Source: UBA5399 sp964592125
GTDB lineage: Bacteria > Bacillota > Clostridia > Christensenellales > Christensenellaceae
Direction of reading: 5' to 3'
Assembly (NCBI GenBank): GCA_964592125.1
Contig: CAZQBV010000028.1
Location: forward strand, 1 to 28,808
Length of the DNA: 28,808 nt
The position numbers and the translations under genes were made by a program. Of this stretch, positions 1 to 6,124 are shown one piece after another. Below the pieces are notes generated by a model. That model ran no database searches and was not told the origin of the DNA. It was given only the letters and a program-made list of their open reading frames with translations. The number at the start of each line of letters is the position of its first letter. Within the stretch, counting starts at the first letter, position 1.

Positions 1-693
1 CAGGTTGCTCATTGCAAGTATGGCGTTCATGGGGGTGCGGATTTCGTGGCTCATATTTGCAAGGAAGTTGCTTTTTGCCTGTGCTGCTGTTTCTGCCTGT
101 TTGCGTACCAATACCAGCTCCGTAATATCGTTAATATGCAAAACAATGCCCTGTATGCCGCCTTCTTTATTGACAGCTGGCGAAATGGTGATGCTTGCAT
201 ACATCATATTGCCATTGCCTAAATGTATTTCATCACTGTATATTTTTGGCTTGCCCGTGTGCAGTATCTCTTTACAATTCGAAACGGTGCATTGTGCCCA
301 TGCAAGATCAGTGATATTTTGAAAAATATCTGCAATGGGCATGTCGTTTAATTCTAAGGCATCTTCAAAACAAAAATGCTGTGCAATGATATCGCCAGTG
401 CCAATTACATAGCGCAAATTGCTATTGAAAACCATAAGCAAGCTGGGGAATGCATCCAGAAGCAGGCGGTTGTACATATACTGTTTTTCTTTTTCTTTTG
501 CATTGAAATCGCGAAGTGTAATCGCATTTTCATACATCTTGCTAATAGATTCTCTGTCGTGCTCTAGACGCCGTATTTTACGTTCTAGCTTTTTTTGGTT
601 AAGCGAATATTGCTTGATTTGTGCCAAAAGTTCTTGATTTGTGGCCACTAAATCTGCGTGTGATTCTTTTGATAAGCTTTTTGCTTCCGCCAT
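1..693 (-). CDS. PAS-domain sensor histidine kinase, N-terminal part (runs off the window)
   Basis: Reading the minus strand from ATG 693-691 gives 231 uninterrupted residues up to the window edge. Residues 1 to about 75 are rich in Lys, Glu, Gln and Leu and should form a coiled coil. Residues about 80-205 look like a PAS sensor domain, ending in the typical I-x-D-I-T-E stretch. Residues about 218-231 contain the H-box NMSHEIRTPMNAIL with the phospho-acceptor His, the hallmark of a HisKA dimerisation domain. There is no signal peptide or membrane segment, so it is probably a soluble cytoplasmic kinase. The ATPase domain and any receiver domains lie outside the window; the H-box wording is typical of hybrid kinases. 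ATG 693 is the first start after an in-frame stop, but its ribosome binding site is weak. It diverges from the FIST/GGDEF operon, so a shared pathway is an inference. Family assignment is confident; the signal is unknown. Confidence 0.88.
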   Translation of the reverse strand, partial: MAEAKSLSKESHADLVATNQELLAQIKQYSLNQKKLERKIRRLEHDRESISKMYENAITLRDFNAKEKEKQYMYNRLLLDAFPSLLMVFNSNLRYVIGTGDIIAQHFCFEDALELNDMPIADIFQNITDLAWAQCTVSNCKEILHTGKPKIYSDEIHLGNGNMMYASITISPAVNKEGGIQGIVLHINDITELVLVRKQAETAAQAKSNFLANMSHEIRTPMNAILAMSNL

Positions 694-735
694 TGTTTTA
701 TTGTCGACCTATCTTATTAGCATTGTTCATGATAA

Positions 736-764
736 ATTATACAAAATATTACCATTAAATTCAA
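736..764 (-). promoter_or_regulatory. Sigma-A promoter of the sensor kinase gene
   Basis: On the minus strand, TTGAAT (764-759) is followed by a 17 bp spacer and a perfect TATAAT (741-736). The -10 lies about 43 bp upstream of the kinase start. Confidence 0.7.
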
Positions 765-801
765 GCTTTACTCCGTTTATTGTTCAGCAAGTCAGAAAAA
801 A

Positions 802-810
802 TGTTATAAT
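802..810 (+). promoter_or_regulatory. Possible extended -10 promoter (upstream site)
   Basis: TGT-TATAAT forms an extended -10 element pointing towards the FIST gene. No good -35 is seen at the usual distance. If used, it gives a leader of about 150 nt. Confidence 0.35.
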
Positions 811-844
811 ATCATAGAATAAAAAATGGATTTTAACAATTATT

Positions 845-878
845 TTGACTTTTCATATTTGCTATTATTTGATATAAT
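845..878 (+). promoter_or_regulatory. Extended -10 promoter of the FIST/GGDEF operon
   Basis: TGA-TATAAT (870-878) is an extended -10 element. A TTGACT at 845-850 is 22 bp away, too far for a normal spacer, so recognition would rest on the extended -10. The predicted leader is about 80 nt. Confidence 0.5.
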
Positions 879-967
879 CTATCGCACAGGGTATTATATG
901 TAGTTTTGAGTAGATGGTAAAGCTTGTAAACACTGCAAAACCTCTATTTCAAAGGAGTGGATGAATT

Positions 968-2173
968 ATGCTATCAAAAGTATCGGTTACATATCAAATG
1001 GATGATCCCGATCTTGCGGCCAAGGAGCTGGTGGATGGACTGGGTGAAGACTTTGTGCTAAAAAACAATAGCGTTGGCCTGTTGTTTTGTTACTCGGATA
1101 TGGAACTGGATGGCTTGTCGGCATATGTATCGGACAGATTGGGCTTTGAAATTATGGGGTGTACCTGTATTGCAAGCCTAGATGGACGAAAAGGCTTTCA
1201 CGAGATGGCAGCAACATTGATGGTGCTGACTGCCGATGACTGTAGCTTTTCTGTAGAAATATCTGAAAAGATAGAGCTGCAGAATGTAGAAGCAGCAGTA
1301 GAGAATACCTATAAAAAAGCGCTAGAAAAACTGGATAGTGTGCCAAAACTGGTAATGGCATTGCCGCCATATAAATTGGATGTTACCTTGGATGAATTTA
1401 CAAATTTGTTTAACAAGGTGGCCAATGGTGTGCAGGTGGTGGGTGGGGTTCCTTCCAATCATGGGGATGGTGACTTGAACGCAACGATTATGAATGCAGG
1501 AGCATATGCCGATAAACTAGTGGTGCTTTTGATTAGTGGAAATATTAGGCCAATTGCCATTGCGAAAACGGTGGCGTGTAACACAGTGGTGCGTAAAAGA
1601 AAAGTGAGTTGTGCAAAAGCAAATACGGTGTACCGCGTAGGGAATCAAACTTTTACGGAGTATTTGCAAGAAGTGGGGCTTACGATGGAAAGTATGCTAA
1701 AGGGCAATCCTACCACTACCTTTGTGTCTAACCCTTTGTTGTTGGAGAATGTAGAGCTGAATGGAGAAAAGTATGCCTTTGCACGCACCCTGCACAAGAT
1801 AGATCCGGAGATGGGAAGTGGAACAGCGGTAGGCTATATACCAGAAGGTGCCACGCTTTCCATATGTGCAATGCAGCGGGATCATATAGAGCAGGCAACG
1901 GCTCAAGGGATGCTGGAATTGAAGGAAAAGATGCAAGAAGGCAGCAAACAGGGCTACACATATTCTACAATATTGGCCGTTTCATGTGTGGGGCGCTATT
2001 TGGTGATGTTGCCCCAAAGTGATGCGGAAGCAAATCAGATATTGGAAGGTATGCCGGAGGGGATAGAACTGTGTGGCTTTTATAGCTATGGCGAGATTGG
2101 GCCAGTGCCATTAAAGGGCGATGAGATTCACACATTTGCCCATAATGAGTCTTTGGTGCTATGTGCGTTTTGA
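968..2173 (+). CDS. FIST N/FIST C domain sensory protein
   Basis: This 401-residue soluble protein has no signal peptide or membrane segment. It shows FIST_N (about residues 30-225, including the GGVPSNHGDGD glycine-rich turn) and FIST_C (about 235-390, including GSGTAVGYIPEGA and the terminal GFYSYGEIGP ... HNESLVL block). FIST domains bind small ligands and feed signalling proteins; the NosP subgroup binds haem and nitric oxide and controls kinases or cyclic-di-GMP enzymes. Which ligand applies here cannot be read from the sequence, although several His residues are candidates for haem ligation. The ATG at 968 is preceded by AAAGGAGTGG at 951-960. The diguanylate cyclase gene follows after 26 bp, so the pair is very likely co-transcribed and this protein is the probable sensor partner. 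Domain call confident; ligand and partner inferred. Confidence 0.85.
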   Translation: MLSKVSVTYQMDDPDLAAKELVDGLGEDFVLKNNSVGLLFCYSDMELDGLSAYVSDRLGFEIMGCTCIASLDGRKGFHEMAATLMVLTADDCSFSVEISEKIELQNVEAAVENTYKKALEKLDSVPKLVMALPPYKLDVTLDEFTNLFNKVANGVQVVGGVPSNHGDGDLNATIMNAGAYADKLVVLLISGNIRPIAIAKTVACNTVVRKRKVSCAKANTVYRVGNQTFTEYLQEVGLTMESMLKGNPTTTFVSNPLLLENVELNGEKYAFARTLHKIDPEMGSGTAVGYIPEGATLSICAMQRDHIEQATAQGMLELKEKMQEGSKQGYTYSTILAVSCVGRYLVMLPQSDAEANQILEGMPEGIELCGFYSYGEIGPVPLKGDEIHTFAHNESLVLCAF

Positions 2174-2199
2174 GTAGAAAGGTGGATGTGGGAGAGTAG

Positions 2200-3948
2200 A
2201 TGAAATTAGCTTTTATAGAAAACATATTTAAAAATTTGCATACGCCAGCGGTGGTATGCAGAAATGAAGAACAGTATCCTGTGGAATACATGAATCCAAG
2301 TGTGAGGATGATGTTGAACCCACTGTTGACAACGGATAACCTGAAAGAAAGTACGCAGTACAATACTCTTTCGGACATCTTGATGTTTGCAGATGTGGAG
2401 GCTTCAGATCGTTTTTTTGAAATGTTGAAGGCGACAGGTTCTATAGATAATTTTCCGGCAATGTTGCTTAAGCATGAGCAAATTCCTGTGAAAGTACTTC
2501 TTTCTGCCACTATGGTGCAGGAAAACAAGGATGCATATTTTTTTATCTATATTGATGCGGCGAAACAACAAAATGAATTTGAGCCGGATAAGATGCTTTC
2601 CACTTTGTTCTATATTACATCTCATGCGGAAGGCGTAGAAGAGGCCATCAGTCAAATATTGGCATTTGCAGGAGAGGCCATACATGTAAGTAGGGCGTAT
2701 ATATTTGAGGAAATATCCCCAACTATGACGGCAAATACCTATGAGTGGTGTGCTGAGGGGGTGAAGCCGCAAATAAAAAATTTGCAGCAACTGGAAAAAG
2801 CGGACTACAACTACGATGTGATTGTGCAGGGGGGGAAGTATATTGCAGGCGATATACGTGACCTGCCTGAGAACGATAGGGCAGTTCTGGAAACACAAGG
2901 GATTAAGGCACTTGCAATACTTCCGCTCATACATATGAATAAACCATTGGGATACATAGGATTTGATGATTGCAAAAATGATAGGAACTGGAGCACTGCA
3001 GAACTAGAGTTATTGCAAAATATTGCCAATGTTATTGTGACGCTACTTGTTCGGCGTAATTCTGAAAATCAACTGAACCAATCTATTGATATATTACAAA
3101 CGATATCGGACAATTTAGACAGTGTGATATATGTAAATGATTTGGAAACACACGAGTTAATTTTTTTCAATAAGATGTTTCAGCAAACCATTGTGCAGAA
3201 CAATGAAGACGTAAGCCATAAGAAGTGCTGGATGGTGGCGCAAAAAAACCAAACTGGCCAATGCCCATTTTGCCCTATGTATGAACTGGTGGACGAAAAG
3301 GGCAATATTGTGCAAAAAGAGCTGGTTTGGGAATTTCAAAACACAATGAACAATAAATGGTATTTGGTGAGAGATGCCATAATAAAGTGGATTGATGGCC
3401 GAAATGTACACATTGAAACGGCTACGGAAATAACAAGGCAGAAGGAATATTCCCGCAAGATGGAGGAATATGCTTATGTAGATGTTCTAACAGGTGTACA
3501 TAACCGCATGTGGGGATACAAGGCGATGGCAGAGATGCTTTCCAGCTCTACAGAGGATCGCGAAAACATGAGCCTAGTATTTGTGGATATGGATGGTCTA
3601 AAGTATGTGAATGATACATTTGGGCACGATGCGGGTGATGACATGATTGTTGAAACGGTGGATTCTATGCATTCCGTATTGCGCAAAAGTGATACCATTT
3701 GCCGCTGGGGTGGCGATGAATTTATATTATTGTTGCGTTGCAACACAGATTTGGCGGCTAAAATAATGAAAAAAGTGGAAGCTGAGCTGGAACGGCGCAA
3801 TGAGCAGCAGGGCAGAAACTGTAAGTTGGCAATTAGCTACGGTATAACCAGTTTTTATATGGACGACAATGTATCTATTGATACAATTGTGTCGAATGCG
3901 GATAAATTGATGTACGAAGATAAAATGAGTAAAAGGGAGCAAAAGTAA
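2200..3948 (+). CDS. PAS-GAF-PAS-GGDEF diguanylate cyclase
   Basis: A 582-residue soluble protein predicted to make cyclic di-GMP from two GTP. Residues 1 to about 120 look like a degenerate PAS domain. About 130-285 is a GAF domain (ends with I-x-N-V-I-V-T-L-L-V-R). About 295-410 is a second PAS. About 425-580 is the GGDEF domain. The catalytic motif GGDEF is intact at residues 504-508. RKSD at 495-498 sits exactly five residues upstream, the position of the RxxD product-inhibition site. The second PAS carries three cysteines in a CX11CX2C pattern (343, 355, 358), which could bind a metal or act as a redox switch. There is no membrane segment, so the input is intracellular. It is the second gene of the FIST operon, with a GGGAGAG-type ribosome binding site just before ATG 2200. 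Confidence 0.9.
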   Translation: MKLAFIENIFKNLHTPAVVCRNEEQYPVEYMNPSVRMMLNPLLTTDNLKESTQYNTLSDILMFADVEASDRFFEMLKATGSIDNFPAMLLKHEQIPVKVLLSATMVQENKDAYFFIYIDAAKQQNEFEPDKMLSTLFYITSHAEGVEEAISQILAFAGEAIHVSRAYIFEEISPTMTANTYEWCAEGVKPQIKNLQQLEKADYNYDVIVQGGKYIAGDIRDLPENDRAVLETQGIKALAILPLIHMNKPLGYIGFDDCKNDRNWSTAELELLQNIANVIVTLLVRRNSENQLNQSIDILQTISDNLDSVIYVNDLETHELIFFNKMFQQTIVQNNEDVSHKKCWMVAQKNQTGQCPFCPMYELVDEKGNIVQKELVWEFQNTMNNKWYLVRDAIIKWIDGRNVHIETATEITRQKEYSRKMEEYAYVDVLTGVHNRMWGYKAMAEMLSSSTEDRENMSLVFVDMDGLKYVNDTFGHDAGDDMIVETVDSMHSVLRKSDTICRWGGDEFILLLRCNTDLAAKIMKKVEAELERRNEQQGRNCKLAISYGITSFYMDDNVSIDTIVSNADKLMYEDKMSKREQK

Positions 3949-3981
3949 GTATTATAACAAGCAGTTTTAAAATGCAATATT

Positions 3982-4041
3982 GCAAACGATTCTGGCAGGA
4001 TATTGATAGATGGCGGCCTGCTTGTATTGTTTGCTTTTTTT
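3982..4041 (+). terminator. Rho-independent terminator of the FIST/GGDEF operon
   Basis: GCAAAC (3982-3987) pairs with GTTTGC (4029-4034), with an inner GCAGG/CCTGC pair (3995-3999 with 4017-4021). Seven T residues follow directly. The loop region is long, so strength is uncertain. Confidence 0.55.
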
Positions 4042-4042
4042 G

Positions 4043-4071
4043 TTGAGGAAGTGTTAGGATAGAAGGATAAA
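4043..4071 (+). promoter_or_regulatory. Weak candidate promoter of the oxidoreductase gene
   Basis: TTGAGG (4043-4048), a 17 bp spacer and GATAAA (4066-4071) match sigma-A consensus only moderately, but the position directly after the terminator fits. Confidence 0.35.
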
Positions 4072-4110
4072 AAGAAAGATAAACGAAACTATCGATTTGG
4101 AGGTGTGGGA

Positions 4111-5193
4111 ATGAAGTATGCATTGATTGGTTGTGGAAGGGTATCGCCAAACCACATAGAAGCTGCACTGGAACAAAACCTAAATATTGTGGCATTGTGT
4201 GACATAGATGAGCAGAAGATGAAGGGGCGCGTTGCGGAATGTGGCATAAAGGAGGCTAGGCTGTATACGGACTACAAAGAACTGGTAGACAAAGAGCAGC
4301 CCGAACTGATTGCCATAGCCACAGACAGTGGCGAGCATGCAAAAATTGCATTGTACTGCGTGGAACATGGGGTGAACGTTATCATTGAAAAACCTGTGGC
4401 ACTTTCGCTTGCAGATATAGACAAAGTGCTGGAAGCCGCAGAAAAAAGCGGGGCAAAGGTATGTTCCTGCCACCAAAATAGGTTTAACAAATCCATACAG
4501 AAAATAAGGGGTGCATTGGAAGAGGGACGCTATGGCAAACTATTCTATGGCACCATTCATGCGCGTTGGCTGAGAAGTGAAGACTACTACAGGCAGGCAT
4601 CGTGGCGTGGCACATGGAAGGAAGATGGCGGTGCGCTGATGAACCAGAGCATACATGCCATAGACCTTCTGCGCTGGATGATGGGCGATGAAGTGGACGA
4701 GGTGGTGGCCTATACAGATCAATTGAGGCATAACTATATAGAGGCGGAAGATACCGGCATGGCATTGGTAAAATTTAAGAACGGAAAATATGGCATTATA
4801 GAGGGCACTACCATTTTGTTTCCCGATAACTTGGAAGAGACCCTGTATATGTTTGGAGAGAAGGGAACCACCAAGGCAGGGGGAAAATCTTTAAACCAGA
4901 TAGATGAGTGGATGTTTGGTGACGGGATGGATGAAGCGGAACAGGTGAAGCTGGAAACAAAGGAAACACCTAAAAATGTATATGGAAATGGACATAGTTC
5001 GCTTTATCCGGATATGATTGATGCCATTCAAAACGGTAGAACGCCCTATATAGATGGATATGCTGGGCGTAGAGCACTGGAAATGGTGCTGGGTATTTAT
5101 CAGGCGGCAGCCACAGGAAAACCAGTAAAATTTCCGTTGAAAAATATTAGCACAATGGATTTTCAAGGGCGCTTTGGAGAGGGAAGAAAGTAA
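4111..5193 (+). CDS. Gfo/Idh/MocA family NAD(P)-dependent oxidoreductase
   Basis: A 360-residue cytoplasmic dehydrogenase, the usual length for the family. The N-terminus has a Rossmann fold with the dinucleotide loop GCGRVSPNH (about residues 8-16). EKPV near residue 94 carries the conserved Lys of the EKP motif. The stretch around GALMNQSIHAIDLLRW (about 175-190) holds the Asp and His expected in the substrate site. Family members oxidise or epimerise sugars, inositols or nucleotide sugars; the layout resembles WlbA/MviM-type enzymes, but the substrate cannot be read from sequence. ATG 4111 is preferred over the in-frame GTG 4105, because the GTG overlaps the ribosome binding site GGAGGTG (4099-4105). 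It stands alone between a terminator and the cell-wall cluster; the nearby envelope genes suggest, without proving, a sugar for surface polymers. Confidence 0.85.
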   Translation: MKYALIGCGRVSPNHIEAALEQNLNIVALCDIDEQKMKGRVAECGIKEARLYTDYKELVDKEQPELIAIATDSGEHAKIALYCVEHGVNVIIEKPVALSLADIDKVLEAAEKSGAKVCSCHQNRFNKSIQKIRGALEEGRYGKLFYGTIHARWLRSEDYYRQASWRGTWKEDGGALMNQSIHAIDLLRWMMGDEVDEVVAYTDQLRHNYIEAEDTGMALVKFKNGKYGIIEGTTILFPDNLEETLYMFGEKGTTKAGGKSLNQIDEWMFGDGMDEAEQVKLETKETPKNVYGNGHSSLYPDMIDAIQNGRTPYIDGYAGRRALEMVLGIYQAAATGKPVKFPLKNISTMDFQGRFGEGRK

Positions 5194-5345
5194 AATTTTT
5201 CAAATGCTATAAAAAAGTGAGGCTTTGTTAACAACACGGTAACATTTCTACTGTAGTATAGTTTCTATATGTGTGTCATGCGTTCTGGAGAAAATCTATT
5301 CTAGTAGAGATTTTGTTTGTGTTAGGTGGCATATTGGGAGGCATT

Positions 5346-5939
5346 ATGAATCGAGTGGCTATATCCGGTAAAAAAATAGGTGTATTGCTGATAATTGCTG
5401 TATTCTTGGTTTTGCTGGTGGTTCCCATGTTGTGGAGCACCACATTTGCAATGGATGCGAATATGCAGGTGGATGAGCAGGAAGCGGCAGAAGCTGTGGT
5501 TGCTGGTGTAGAAGGAATTCGCTATGGCATAATAGGGCATGTTCAGCACTTGAAGTGCTATGCAAGCCAAGCAGATGCAGTGTATAAAAATGCAGACGGA
5601 ACGCCAATAGACCCGCGATGGAAGTATGTTGTGAGCAAGCGAGGGAGTGCCCCCAATGTGGAAGATTTGGAAAACAATTGGGCAGCGGCAATAGGATACA
5701 GCCTTCGAATTTATGATTTGCTGGCAGCTTTGATGGGAACATCTGCAGAACCGGCAGCTATGGAGGAGAACGTACTAGAAGGAAACATAGTGGGGGAAGC
5801 TGTTGTAGAAGAACTGGAACAACCTACGCCACTGCCACCTCAGGAAGACAGAGAGCAACAAGAACCATTGGAGCCTCCGCATGCAACAATGGTGCCCGAG
5901 AATGTGCAAATTGTTGAACCTGATGCGGAAAGTAAATGA
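5346..5939 (+). CDS. Secreted protein carrying a copy of half a glucosaminidase domain
   Basis: A 197-residue protein that starts at ATG 5346 after GGGAGG (5336-5341); an upstream in-frame ATG at 5271 has no such site. Residues 1-35 form a signal peptide (GKK, a hydrophobic core, cleavage probably after TTFA). Residues 56-114 are identical to residues 699-757 of the large hydrolase encoded downstream, that is, the C-terminal half of its glucosaminidase domain; weaker similarity runs to about residue 127. The catalytic half, including the active-site Glu, is absent. The tail (about 128-197) is rich in Glu, Pro and Gln, as in the neighbour. It is therefore unlikely to cut peptidoglycan itself; it could bind wall or partner protein. 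Both the deletion-like structure and the strict conservation are visible in the sequence; the role is unknown. Confidence 0.8.
   Translation: MNRVAISGKKIGVLLIIAVFLVLLVVPMLWSTTFAMDANMQVDEQEAAEAVVAGVEGIRYGIIGHVQHLKCYASQADAVYKNADGTPIDPRWKYVVSKRGSAPNVEDLENNWAAAIGYSLRIYDLLAALMGTSAEPAAMEENVLEGNIVGEAVVEELEQPTPLPPQEDREQQEPLEPPHATMVPENVQIVEPDAESK
5511..5726 (+). repeat. Direct repeat, copy 1 (glucosaminidase C-terminal half)
   Basis: 216 bp aligned without gaps to 8219-8434 (offset 2708). The first 177 bp differ at 10 positions, all synonymous; the rest is more diverged. The flanks are unrelated. Confidence 0.95.
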
Positions 5940-5988
5940 TCTATTGCTGGGATGATTTAGGTTGGATGAGGCTGGAATGAGGCGAATA

Positions 5989-6017
5989 TTGAAGGGTTTT
6001 GGTAGATATGTTATAAT
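5989..6017 (+). promoter_or_regulatory. Sigma-A promoter of the amidase/glucosaminidase gene
   Basis: TTGAAG (5989-5994), 17 bp spacer, perfect TATAAT (6012-6017). The leader to ATG 6125 is about 100 nt. No terminator separates it from the upstream small gene, so read-through is also possible. Confidence 0.75.
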
Positions 6018-6124
6018 AGTATGAACTATTATTTACGAAAACGTAATATTTGAGCGAAAAGTATAGATTGCATGTAGAGGATGTAAAACTTCCCAAAAGA
6101 GGGTGCGAGACAAGAAAGGTATGT

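Noticed and set aside
5..637. Plus-strand open frames across the first 640 bases
   Set aside because: The minus strand encodes a clear PAS/HisKA kinase over the same bases.
879..960. GEMM-type cyclic-di-GMP riboswitch before the FIST/GGDEF operon (starts CGCACAGGG)
   Set aside because: Only the first nine bases resemble the motif; the expected AAACC, GCAAAGC and GGTAG elements are missing.
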